Below are positions 24,837 to 36,175 of a stretch of 64,000 nucleotides of DNA, one piece after another. Location of the stretch: positions 9,142,653 through 9,206,652 of the forward strand of contig NC_067131.1 of assembly GCF_021347895.1 (NCBI RefSeq), written 5' to 3'. Under the pieces are notes generated by a model, which worked only from the letters and a program-made list of their open reading frames with translations, searched no databases and was not told the origin of the DNA. The position numbers and the translations under genes are program-made. This DNA comes from Acanthochromis polyacanthus (lineage: Eukaryota; Chordata; Actinopteri; Pomacentridae). The stretch's first letter is position 1. Each line of letters begins with the position of its first letter.

Positions 24837-25239
24837 TAGGGATGTCCCAAATGATGCATCGATGCATCATCTGAGCACGACACGTCATCAAAAGCGGAAG
24901 TGAGCGCGCAATGCAACAGAAATCACCGGCCGACTGGAGCGCGAAACACGGCCGGACGGCTGCGCTGCATCGTGAATATATTATGTATGCACGATGCAGC
25001 GCGGACATCTGTGATCTATCGTAAACGCGGATGTCAGCGTTTACTATACAGCTGTATCTAAACACGGACATCGACGCTGCATCGTGCATACATAGTATAA
25101 GCACGATGCAGCGCAGCCATCCGGCCGTGTTTCGCGCTCCAGTCGGCCGGTGATTTCTGTTGCATTGCGCACTCACTTCCACTTTTGATGACGTGTTGTG
25201 CTCAGATGATGCATCGATGCATCATTTGGGACATCCCTA
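24837..25239. mobile_element. Foldback hAT-like MITE with near-perfect 165-bp inverted arms
   Basis: The 403-bp element begins TAGGGATGTCCCAAATGATG and ends with its inverted complement. It is flanked by CTATGAGT (24,829-24,836) and CTATGAGC (25,240-25,247), an 8-bp target-site duplication with one mismatch, as expected for hAT elements. Arms 24,837-25,001 and 25,075-25,239 are inverted copies. Over the outer 138 bp they differ at only four sites, each CG in the left arm and TG/CA in the right. Each arm starts with a 20-bp perfect palindrome (24,851-24,870 and 25,206-25,225) and holds an inner 13-bp hairpin on GCTGCATCGTG/CACGATGCAGC. No transposase is encoded; a 117-codon minus frame is an artefact of the palindrome. 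Confidence 0.85.
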
Positions 25240-25915
25240 CTATGAGCATTCATTGCCTTTCTGTTTATACATGTGAATAAATGTTCTGAAATTTCTATGC
25301 TCCATTACCAGCACTTAGTCACATCTAATGGCTTTCTTCAGCAAATATAATATATTTGGGTTTTGAACTGGCCGACAGATGAAGCAACCAATTCCATGCC
25401 ATTATTTTGTATTTTATTCCAAACTCTTATCTGAATTTAGATTTAAGCTGATGTGATGACAAATCTACCCATCAGATTTTGTTTATTGTCAAAATGAACC
25501 AAGACCAAGTGCATGTTAAAGCCTACAATACTTGTGACTGTGTGAGTTAAAACAGTACATCACCCAGAAAACGACAGAGCCCAATTAACATGTTTTTGTG
25601 AAACAGTAAATCTTTTCCAAGCAAACACTGTACCTGAACTTACGGGAAAGGCCCAAATTCCACACAGCGAGAGAATGAATATTTGGACCAGTAAACCACC
25701 TGTCAGGTCTTTTTTCTTGCGCCTGACAGGTATGAGTTATATTTATCACATTAGTGGACTCTTACAGGGTTTTCAGGTATCATACTGCTTCTTCACTACA
25801 ATTCCAAAATTTTCAATAGCTTCCATGTCAAGGGATAGACAGAGCAGACAAGCACTTGGGTGGGAGAAGCCTGATAAGAGCTGGTTTTCCACTGCTCGTC
25901 CTGTTACATTAAGGG

Positions 25916-25976
25916 GGTCGGGAGTTCGCGCCCCTCTCTTCAACTCTTCAGGCTGGGTTTTGAACTCCTGACCTAC
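25916..25976. repeat. Short imperfect inverted repeat with tRNA B-box-like arms
   Basis: The arms GGTCGGGAGTTCGCGCCC (25,917-25,934) and GGGTTTTGAACTCCTGACC (25,958-25,976, antisense) pair as GGTC(A/G)GGAGTTC with a few mismatches. GGAGTTC(A/G)..CC resembles the pol III internal B box, so a decayed tRNA-derived SINE head is possible. No A box was found at the right distance. Weak call. Confidence 0.3.
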
Positions 25977-26094
25977 TGGAAGGGGGGAGGCCCTCCATGC
26001 ACAGTAGCTGCATTTACAAATGCATGCTGACTCCATGCCAGCAAAGCGGAATCGAGAGGAATCTGATAACATCTCGCTTTAGAAGGAGCTGCTC

Positions 26095-26180
26095 AGCCAG
26101 CCCTTTGTATTTATGGGCAAGTCTCATGGTTACCCCCGACCATAAATCATGTTAATTGGTTTACTGATAAAATGTCTGTC
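26095..26180. promoter_or_regulatory. Candidate enhancer core
   Basis: A short unique block has GACCATAAATCATGTTAATT near 26,139-26,158, combining a Hox/Cdx-like CATAAA word with a TTAATT homeodomain core. No repeat or frame explains it. Confidence 0.25.
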
Positions 26181-27424
26181 AGACCCCATTCACATAGTGC
26201 TGTGGCACCCCTAGTTACTGTTTAATCTTTGTCCTGCAATAGTTCATCTGTTTAACTGACTGGAGGTGAGAAGGAGTGAAAAAGGGAGTTCTTCTTCATA
26301 TCACAGCACAGTGTGATGCAAATTTCAACAACTGTTTGCTTGACTTAAATGATAAATGGCACAACTTTCACTGAAAAACAAATGGTGGTGCAGGTTAACA
26401 GATCAGCAGATCACTATCCCAGGTCATCAGATGTCATTTTCTTCAATTAATTCAACTTTTTTGGAAACAATTTAGATCCCTCAGATTTCTCTTTCTCATG
26501 TAAGTCACCTCAGTATACTGAGAGTGGTTGTTCTGATCTGTTCAGAGACGGCAATATCGCATTCTTCAGGCCGGTGGTGATAAATAAAATTGCCTGAAAA
26601 GATGCCTGGTTTAAGACTTCTCAGTAAATTGTATTGACTTTCTGGCAAGGACGTTGAAGCCCACAGGACTAAACTGTCCCTCGTCAACAGATAGACCACA
26701 CACAGACTTTCATTTACCTGTCAGATTAACATTAGGAGTGACTCTACTCCAGGCCATATGGCAAGAAACCAGGAACAGTCCTTGGAGAAAGAAGTATTTG
26801 TCTTCGAAAATGTCAGCAGTCATTACTTCATGAAAATTAAGACGCATTAAAAAGGAAAGGCGAATACAGACAACTCTGTTTATTTTGCAAAACAAGGAGA
26901 CTTTTCTTCTTGCAGTAGACAATTTAGTTTCTACTCTTAAAGTTTTCTTTACTTCACTGTTTTAAATGCATGTTGCGAGAAGGTAAAGCAGCTGTGCTGA
27001 TGAAAGAAAATTATGTAGGAGTCCATTTCTAAGTGGACCATGTGCTTCCACAAGAAGCTGAGGCAATGCAATGCAATCTACTCTTATTTGGCTGGCGTTG
27101 ATCTTTGGATGATTAATGGTTTGAACGGATCCAGAAAAAAGGTCAAACGCAGAGTTGGGGATGGAGCAGCTATATGGGGTAATTAAGACAAACATGATTA
27201 ATAACCCCAAGCTGCCACTGTGTTCTGTAAACAAGATGCAGCCAGATGGGATGCATATTGTGAATATCGTGCATTAGTTTTCCAAAGCATAAGGGCACAC
27301 AGCTATTGAACGCACTCTTAAATAAGCTTAATATTAATGTTGTTGAAACGCAGTAATAGCTTGGAATGTATGATGAGAGTGCAGTAATGCAACAAACTTT
27401 ATACTTCATTGAAGCTGCACAATC

Positions 27425-27565
27425 CATCTAAAAATAGCATTACATCAATGACTACAGTAATGGAATTGAAACGTTGTCGCACTTAATTGCCCCTTAGCTT
27501 TATTGTCTGCAGAATATGAGCCGTAGATAACACGAGTACAGTGTAATAGCTCCATCATGAAGACT
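27425..27565. promoter_or_regulatory. Candidate conserved non-coding element
   Basis: The unique block holds GCACTTAATTGCCCC near 27,479, a TTATTGTCTG SOX-like word near 27,501 and CATCAATGAC near 27,443. Composition differs from the low-complexity flanks. No plausible coding frame. Confidence 0.27.
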
Positions 27566-29689
27566 TTCAAGACAAGCTGTGATTACTGCCCTGACTGAGA
27601 GGGTAAAAGTCTCCCACTCTTATTTAATCCATTATCGTGCCTACTTTCTTTTCTCTCTGCCCACCAGAGTGACTGACAGTGTAGAAGGATCAGGTCCAGC
27701 TTCCAGGGAAAGCAGGGAGACAGGTGTCAAAATGGTCCAGCAAGCAAATCTAACCCTCACTAATCAGCCCTGTTGTTCCTTTACAATCCATGTCTTGTCC
27801 GCGGCTCTCATTCCGTATGAAAAACAATTACGCCGGTTTGAAGTCGAGCACGCACTAACTCACCTGTCTCTTCTGATAAGTGTAAAGATGGAGCAGAGGG
27901 AGGGTACAGAGAGATGGAGAGGGCAGTGGGAGAGAAGCAGCAATCAGATGCAGTGACGGGTGTGACGTAGAATGCGTTTGGATATATCACTTCTCATGCT
28001 CTCCAAAACAGCAGGGCTACATCTAAAGAAATGTCAGACACTTGATTAACAGCTCAAGTGAAGAAGTCAAATGGAAGATACAACACCTGGTAAAATCAAA
28101 CCAAGTGAGGGAAAAATGACACGAGGAGGATCAGAGTGATATTATGATAAAGAAGCGGCTGTTTTATTTTTTTTAACCTGCTTTTTTTTTTTATATTAAT
28201 ACTTGGAAAAAAATAACAGATTTCAATTAAATTTAGTTGTGAAGGAATGAGAGCAGTTTTAACACAAACTGAAACAGTAGTGGAGGGCATTATCAAAAAG
28301 AAAAAAAAACTTTTTACAGCTTTCTTGGACAAAAACTACATCTGTTCAGGGTATCATTTTCCAATAAATTTATCCTGTTTCACAAGTCAAAGATGTTGAA
28401 AAGTCTAGGGGAAAAAATTAAGCCTACATTTATTTGACAGGTTATCATTTGTTCGACTGAAGTGACCATATTTCAACTTGTACTCGGGATATATTTCACA
28501 CTGTATTATGGTCACTGAAATAACATTGAAATGACAGTTATATGTGAAATAAATGCCCTAAAAAAGAAAAAAAAAATCACTTTTCTACATAACTTTAGCC
28601 AAGTTGGATCCAGACACAAATGCAGATGAAAAATAAATCTGTTGTCTATTAGTAAACCCATGTAGGACTCCAGCCATGAGGAACACACAGTAACACATTC
28701 ATAAATGACAAAAATGAAAAGATGAGGTTAATTAACTATATCCAAGAGGTCCTTCCCAAACTTCAAAAGGGGAATCGCTCCTCAAAGGAGGAGGAGGAGG
28801 ATATGTGAGCTTCAAAGAAAACTGGGATGGACAAGGCACCACACACTCATGTATTGAAATAATAGCTGACAAAGATCCTCAGCATTTGTGTCAGTGTAAT
28901 GCTCAGTGGCACCAAAAGCAGCGCCACTACTAGAGCCTCCGGTTTAATTCGTGGTGATGGGCCTGGGACTCTCTGTGGGCCGAGGAGGCCCACTGATGCG
29001 GTCGGCAGTCGGCCCTAATGCACCGGCTTGATGGGAGATGAGCGGGGGGGAGCGGTTGCAGCCAATGGGCACTTGCTGAAGTAAGACCACAGTGACAGTA
29101 AGCAGCTGTGAGAACTTTCATTCTCACTCAACAGGAGTCAGCGCTAAGTAAGAGCGTTTGAGAGGTTTGACAGAGGGGTGTCGCAGCGCTGTGATTAAAT
29201 AGCAACTATGTGCGGACCTCCACAAGCAGCTGCAGGTTGACAACAGAGCTTGACCAGTCAGACGGATGGTGATGTCATTTATGGGACTCTTTGATCCACC
29301 ATTTATGTGTTTGGTTTCTATCCAAGGAAGCCCCTTACTGTTCTGACTGATTTTAAGTTACCTTAGGCCTCCATCTTCTCATCAAAACCTTCAAAAAGGG
29401 GTCTCAGGTACGACAACACAATCTGTGTTTTGTTCTCTGAATGATGTACTTTTACTTCAGAAAAATTTAGAATGTCGTCAATACAAATCTACAGAAAGTT
29501 GATAACGCAAACTTATCGTTCAACTTCGTCCAGCACGACCTACGGTGTACGGATACAAAACTGTAACACATTGCGGTTGACTACACTTCAGTGTGTTCAA
29601 TCCAACCCCCCACAAAAAGAGCAATAAGAAAAGAGCCACAACTCCCTGCGTGGGATGGCTTCACTTTCAGGGTCAGTAGACTTTCCAAA

Positions 29690-29935
29690 GTAACAAGCCG
29701 AGCATATGCCGCAGCGGTTCCCCTTATGTCCCAAGAAAGGCCCAATTAATTCATCAATCTGTACACCTCTGTCACTGCCTAGTGCATTTTAGCCCCTTGC
29801 CAGCAGAGCTCCATCCATTACCAGCCAGGTTGTTCAGCTCTCCCCCCAGCCTGCCTGCCAAACAGCCAGCCAGGGTGGCTGCTGGGTAATTACACATTGC
29901 CTTGACAACGCACATGATTGTTTTCCTAGCAGTAT
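29690..29935. promoter_or_regulatory. Candidate conserved non-coding enhancer
   Basis: A well-mixed block contains CCCAATTAATTCATCAATC near 29,741, TGGGTAATTACACATTG near 29,883, and a run of NFI/E-box-like words between (GCCAAACAGCCAGCC near 29,858). It lacks repeats and stands out against AT-rich DNA on both sides. Confidence 0.33.
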
Positions 29936-32900
29936 ATTACTTCATTAGTACTTCCCAATATGCTGTATTTTTTAAAATGTCACACTTTTTTCACCCAACT
30001 CAGTCCAATTTCAACTCATCTGTATATCATAACAATCATTAATAACTGTCAGTCGGCAGCATCAGTTCAGCTCATGGGCTGCCTCATTAGCATGGCCCAG
30101 CATTTGTTCTGTGGAGAGGCTGATTATTTTCTACAACAGGCCAGGCCAATTACTTTAGTGAAATGGTATCACATAAATCAAAACTTAACAAGGTGGCAAA
30201 TTTGAAGTTATCAGACTCCAAGAGACACTGTAACTAATATGTCACTGTCACAGGCGCTCTCTGCAGGTATGCCTCCGCCATACCAAATATATCATCCCAC
30301 AGGATCTCAGAGGCTTTTCTAGAGGAAATTACCATATTCAGAAAACTGGGAGCACCAGTGTTATGAAAATGTAAGCGGGACAGTTCAAGCAGGCTGACTT
30401 TTGGACAGTGGAAAGGCTGAAGTGGATGGAAAGAGACTGATCCTGCTGTAATGTCTTTTCAAGCCATCCTGAGCGATATAAGATGTCGGCTCTCTCTTGG
30501 AGCGCAGACCTCTCCTTTTACTCTTTACATGATGATATTCATCCATCACATCATGACAGCTACATCAAACCAACAGCAAACATGCAAACCCAGCAATCTA
30601 AAATATGCTGACGCCACGTGCAGACACATAAATACACAACACTTTAGCTCTGCTCTGAGTGGCTTTTTTGTCTGTTTAAACTAGATTTTCTATCTACTGG
30701 GAATTCCCACAACCCAGAATGTGTGATAAAGTACACTTCTGTCCGTTAGCCACTGACATGAGAGTGATTGCAGAGGCTGTGTAAATGGGTTTCTGTTTGT
30801 TTGCCCTTGTTTCTTCTCCCTCCACTCACAGAAGCTGCAGTATGTGTGGCACAATGACTGGTTTTTAGTCGCCGTTAGTTAAAGAGGGATTACCTCTCAC
30901 TAAAACATTCACCTCATCTTGATGTCATTTGCTCCATTTGTTTTCCACTGTCTGCAGCACTGCCTCCGCTCATTTCTCATTTTTAAGTGAGGATTGAGGA
31001 CAGATGGATGCGAACTCAAAGTTTCTGATCTTTAGCAGAAGTTATGGAGGGTTATCTTTGGCTGTATATCTCTGCTCTGGCAGCGCTCCCCTGGTGATGA
31101 AGGATTAACCACCGCAGCTGTCTCTTCCCCAGGATGATGCAGTGCACTGCTCCCCGACACGACAGCATCACTTAATCTTAATGTCCGCTTCTCCAGAGCG
31201 GCCGCACAGGACAAAGCCAATCAGCATCACATGCCATGGGGATGGACCTACAGCTTGGCCCTGGAGTTTCTCACCCTTGCAGGCCTATTCATCAACTTCA
31301 GCCACACCAATCCCAGAGTTCTCCCCTCGCAAACCACAGCTGAGCCGGCCAGTGATGTATAGGACGATGAAGGAAGGGGGGGTCTGGCGCACGCAGGAGA
31401 ACACTTATCAGATTGCACATTATGCACTGCTTTGTGTTTCTCAGGAAAAAAAAGAGGGGAGAGAAGTAATGAATGTACTCAGCCTTCCTTCAGCCCAGAC
31501 CACCTATTTGCTGTGTTTAAAGAGATATCTGCTCAATAGTGCTCTAGCATTAAGGATGGGGTAGATCTAGAATAATGATCACTGTTCATTTAGATAAATT
31601 GCACTCAGAGAATCCATTTGTAAAGATCTGAATTCAGCTGGAAGCAAAGAAGAAAGGGATACTTTGTTTGTTCAGCATCCTTCCAGTAGCCATTACTGGG
31701 TATACAGGATGTGCACGCATAGCTATAAAGGGAAAGCTGTCTCATAATCCCATACAGAGTGCAGTCTTTATTATATGAAAACACACACACAGGCCATATG
31801 CAAGACACATGTAACTCATTGACTTGAAAGCATGAATGTGCTCCTTTTCTGGCCACATGATGTTTAACATAATGCTGTGAACTGGAAAAGGAATGGGGGT
31901 TGCAAAAAGATGTAAAACATTCAGAGCCAATCATTTTGAAGACATACTGTAATAATGCAATATCAAAGAACAAAGTAAGAACAGATACGGCTAATCCCTT
32001 AAAGTCAAAGAGGTTTGATAGAGAGATAACGATTAAGAAATATATCTCTGCCGTATCGTGACCCAGCCTCATAATGTAAAATTATGCTAAACAATATCAT
32101 GATGATAGCCTTTCTGTAGCAATGCAAGCACTTTGCCAACATCAGCTATCAACCCCCATTGTGAACCTGATAATAAAGAGATGACACTTTTATGATACCA
32201 TAATTAACAGTGCTCTAGGATGAAATTAAATCAATATGCCCATCTAATATCATTTTCTCTAGTTATGCAAATCAAACATTCAAAGCCCTTGGAAAGTGAT
32301 ATGAATTGCTTTCACATTTCAGTTCACACATATTATCATATCAGACCTCTTGGGTTTGATGACATGGAGAATGGGGGGAGACTTAACGATGTGAAGACTT
32401 GCGCTGGAGAGAAGAGAGAGACTCTGACTGCTGATTAGCTCGCACAGACAACAAGATGATAATGCGAGTGCGTAGATTAAAACAATCCCACTTATTTCTA
32501 AGATAAAACCGTAAATCACACCGTAGTTTGGGATCGGGATGGAAAAATGAAATCTGCGGAAATCTCAGAATTAAGCACCTCTGCTGCAGAGCAACAAAAC
32601 GCCTACCAAGCTATAATGAGATGAATTATAAGTTTTTATTCCCCAAGAACGCATGCTAGCACCCTTTTTAGCAACCCTGTATCCCTGCAGTGGGAGGCGA
32701 GGTGAAAGTATACGGCCTTTCCCTTTATGGATATGAGACAAAAGGGAGGCTGTGATGGCTGGGCGCAGACAACGCAAGAAGCCTAATGGCCGTGATTAAT
32801 GACAATGGGCCAGAGGAGAGCTGGGACACAGGCGCTACATATATCATCCCTTCTCATCAGTCTATGCACCTCTGTGGCCTCTCCTCTGCAAACCAGTGCA

Positions 32901-33129
32901 CTACAGTAAGAAAAAAAAAACACCTCATCTGCTCCCAGTCAGCATACCACCGAGAAGCTGCTCGCACGATTCTTTATGGGCCTCGTAGATGATAGCTAAG
33001 CAGGGAAATGACATGTAGAATAAGATATAATGAGTAAAGGGGAGATGGCTGTGTGTGTGATCACTCATGTTTTTCATGAACTGAATACTTCCTGTGCTTA
33101 AGTCACATTTCCAAGGTCTAATCTTCCAT

Positions 33130-33300
33130 ATGGAGAGAGATGAGTTATTGGCTATTTATGAATAGAAGTGATGATGAATGGTGCTGCATTTATCTGCATA
33201 AGTAACTCCAAGGGCTGGCACAGAGGTTCAGGCAGCTATAATAAACATAGTTTGCACTCAGGGGCAGCTCTTTATTTATGAGGCTCTGTGAATAGATATT
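33130..33300. promoter_or_regulatory. Candidate conserved non-coding element
   Basis: This repeat-free block has TTATTGGCTATTTATGAATA near 33,146 and a second CTTTATTTATGAGGC near 33,271, both AT-hook or Hox-like. It is separated by only about 80 bp from the stronger homeodomain-rich block downstream, so both may belong to one regulatory module. Confidence 0.25.
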
Positions 33301-33379
33301 ATGTGGCCATCATCAGTTCCTCTCATTCCCTTGAGGAGAGGACAGGAAATAGCTCGTATATATGCAATGGTTGGAGAGT

Positions 33380-33640
33380 TTAAACCACTCTGACCAGGCT
33401 CGCCGCCATCACTGTAATCAACTCTACTCAGGCTTTAGTTATGACCAATTAATGAACTACATTCTTATGGGAATTATAACACACTCGGGGACTTGCGGTT
33501 TTAATTAGGAGGCACCTTGTTGGATCCTAGTTAATGCCTTCAACTTACTGAAAACACGGCAAATTAATCCCCAATTAATACTACAGGCAGATTTAGTCAT
33601 TATGAAACTGCTTTCCACATAAAGGGATGAAAATATCCCA
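33380..33640. promoter_or_regulatory. Candidate enhancer, dense homeodomain-site cluster
   Basis: At least five TAAT/ATTA cores sit within 140 bp: GACCAATTAATGAAC (33,443), GGTTTTAATTAGGAGG (33,497), AGTTAATGCC (33,530) and GCAAATTAATCCCCAATTAA (33,559). The last has two TAATC/TAAT cores 9 bp apart. The stretch is unique, free of simple repeats and lacks an open frame. It is the strongest enhancer-like signature in the desert; its target would plausibly be znf503. Confidence 0.4.
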
Positions 33641-34094
33641 TATGCAAACAGTTTAATCTTTTTGCTGTGATGTGAAAACCTTGTTCAAATCCTGTACTCC
33701 AGCACAGAACACAAGTTCAGCTACCTCCTGACCTCCGCTTCTCTTTCTTTATAACAGAACAAACTGAGAACAAAATGACTCATCTTTTACCCCAATAACT
33801 GTAAGTCAGCTTTACAACCTGCACACCTGAGAAGCTATTTTAGTCATGGAAAACGCTGGCATTTATTTAACTGGAACAAAAGCATCTCACAATTTAACTT
33901 AAGTAGTACTTGAGATTTCCCGCCACCACAAAGGCTACCTTGCTTTTTTCACTAAATTACATTTAAGAAAAATAAAACATTTCACTATTTATTTGTCAGG
34001 GACAGTACTAGTTTCTTTTAAGAGTTTCTTTGAGCTAGATTTTTACAGGTAAAATACATTCATTGTTACTTGGGTTTGGGAAATGGTAACTTTG

Positions 34095-34509
34095 TTAACC
34101 CTTGTGTTGTCCTGCGGTGAAAATGATTTATTTTGAAGTCTAAAAATCTGGGAAAAAAATGCTAAAAAAAAAAAAATTGGGGGGATTTTTTTTTGGTGAA
34201 TGTTCTTAAAGAAAAAACAGAAGTTTTATTGATATATATGTAATCACTTTAGATATTTTTAGGATTTTTTTTGGAAGATTTTTACTCATTTTTTAAAAAT
34301 ATCTACAAGAAGTTTCTTGCCAAATTTGAGGGATTTTTTTTTAAATAAAATGTTTAAGAAAGTTTTTTAAGGAATTATTAGAATTTTCTTCCTGAAGGGT
34401 TTGCAAATTGTCAGAAATCTGGGGGATTTTTTTGATAAATTCTTGGATTTTTTTCACACAAGGAAACAATATTTTTTGATGCCCGTAAATGAAGACAACA
34501 GGAGGTTAA
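34095..34509. mobile_element. piggyBac-like MITE flanked by TTAA
   Basis: The 415-bp segment is bounded by TTAA at 34,095-34,098 and 34,506-34,509, the obligatory piggyBac target duplication. The left end reads CCCTTGTGTTGTCCTGCGG and the right end, inverted, CCTCCTGTTGTCTTC; both carry GTTGTC(C/T)T, one base offset. The interior is extremely A/T-skewed, with repeated GGGATTTTTTTT blocks. There is no transposase frame. The same end pair is familiar from a fish MITE family that begins CCCTTGTGTTGTC. Confidence 0.65.
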
Positions 34510-36016
34510 AAGGTTAAATGATAATCTAACTAAACAGTTTTTCTTAGCTCACAAAAGCTTGATGTTGCGGCATAGATTGTCCTCACAGGGATCAGACAAG
34601 TTAAAACATGTAAAAAGCTTATAATTATGACATATTATTAATATTAAATTAGCCAGCAGCATATACAATAGTAACAGTTAGCTTAGCCTCAACTAATTAC
34701 AGCAGTAACATGACACTTACACAGTAATTCTAATAATAATAATGTCATAGCAGTGGAAGATAACAAAACAGACAGGTTAAATGAAAAGGAGTTCTCCTGC
34801 ATTCAGACACTTCATGTTTCTAGTCCTTTCTATCAAATGTTAGAATTCATTAAGAGTGTCACTGCAAACAAAAACAGAAATGGCAATACACATTAGATGT
34901 ACGAGAGCATAATCTTTGGCTTAGCTCCAGATTTGAACCAGATCTGAAGCTTTTGCTACCTTACAAAAGTAGTAGTAGAATTTTCTTATACACGGCAGCA
35001 AAAAAAATAGTTGGATAAAGACTTAAACATTTTTAGCTTGGTATATTTTTCTTCAGCTCATTCATTTATTTTGCAGTTACCATGTTTCCTGAGAACAAAT
35101 TGTTAAGGACAAGTCCCTTTAGGAATCATTTCTAATTTTCATGCTGAATTCTTGTTTCATTTTGGAAAACATGCGGATAGGTAATTAGTCATTACTCCAG
35201 TCATCCATGTTTCAAAACGGTTTGCTACTGGCTAGAATTTAGCGCTTTCCCTCTCTCCTTCCTCTGTTTATTGCTTATTAAATGCACAAATGAGGCATCT
35301 TGTGAGAAAACAAGGCGTCTTTTGTCTTACCAACTGTTTTCGCCTATTTTCCATGGGTGCTGCGTATAATTAATATCTCAGCAGTGCCGGGGGTTGTCAT
35401 TTTTCAAATGGTTTCCCTGGAAATGTTCTACACCTCTTAATGGCCCTGCTAATGCTGTAGCTGTCATGTCTTGGACAGCTGCACTTTTACAAGACAAACT
35501 CAGCTGTGCCACGGGCTTCTCTGTGGACTTACTCACTCAAAGGCTTAGAGGCTGGTGCTGCCAGCTGGTGATAGTACACATAACATTTGATTAATCTTTA
35601 CCTTGTGCCCACGACTGGCGAGTCACCTTCCAATAGTGTCCCTGGTGAACTGAATATTTGTGCTATTTTTTGATGGATGACGGATCGGACAAATAGCCAC
35701 AAATACAGCCAGATGACTGCTCACAGGTGGCATCCAGTGTGTCCAGGCAAAGCATTGAGATCCCCATAACATAGTTCAGCCGTTTAAAATGATAAATGAG
35801 AGAAATTATGTGGTTAACCAAATTTGGGTTTGTTACATAAAAGATGTAAATGTGCCAATTTAAACGAGTTATACAGTTGAATAGTTGTAGATCATTCAAA
35901 AACTACAATCTGGAGGTCAAAAGATGATAGGAGGGGAAAGAAAAAAACTAAACAATGAGAGTACTTTTTCTTAAGGTTTACCAACTCAGGCAATATGAAA
36001 CTTTTTCAAAGGAAGA

Positions 36017-36175
36017 AATATGAGAAAGAGGAAATATGGTTGTTCACTCTCTTGCTTTTTTTCTCTATGTATAAGGAAAATATGAAGTTACATCAAGTAG
36101 GAAACAAGCTTAGCTTAGTATCAAGACTGGGAAAAGGGAGAAACAGCAGTCTAGTCTGTCAAAAGATAAAATAAT
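36017..36175 (+). repeat. Percomorph interspersed repeat, 'GCTTAGCTTAGCA' family, copy
   Basis: It contains AAATATGAAGTTACATCAAG, ACAAGCTTAGCTTAGTATC, AAGACTGGGAAAAGGG and a CTGTCAAAAG block. The first three also occur in order at 11,935-11,990 and the last pair in antisense at 12,477-12,535. The three partial copies together define one repeat family with clear in-window support. Confidence 0.65.

Larger units (their letters stand above)
25250..34090. other. Upstream gene desert, third part
   Basis: No gene is supported. Open frames are short (up to 155 codons at 31,605-32,072, minus strand, with no recognisable domain). Repeats are sparse apart from a small inverted repeat near 25,916-25,976 and A-rich or T-rich tracts at 28,160-28,320. 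Unique stretches rich in TAAT-type words are frequent between 26.1 and 33.7 kb; the best are listed separately. Confidence 0.65.

Noticed and set aside
24829..25182. 117-codon minus-strand open frame
   Set aside because: Lies entirely within the foldback element; the repeated, mirrored peptide segments come from the inverted arms.
26703..26800. Similarity between 21,009-21,060 and 26,710-26,770 (both give a short RVTPNV peptide on the minus strand)
   Set aside because: The DNA similarity covers only about 15-20 bases and does not extend; likely coincidence.
31605..32072. 155-codon minus-strand open frame
   Set aside because: Low-complexity hydrophobic translation without family resemblance; chance length.
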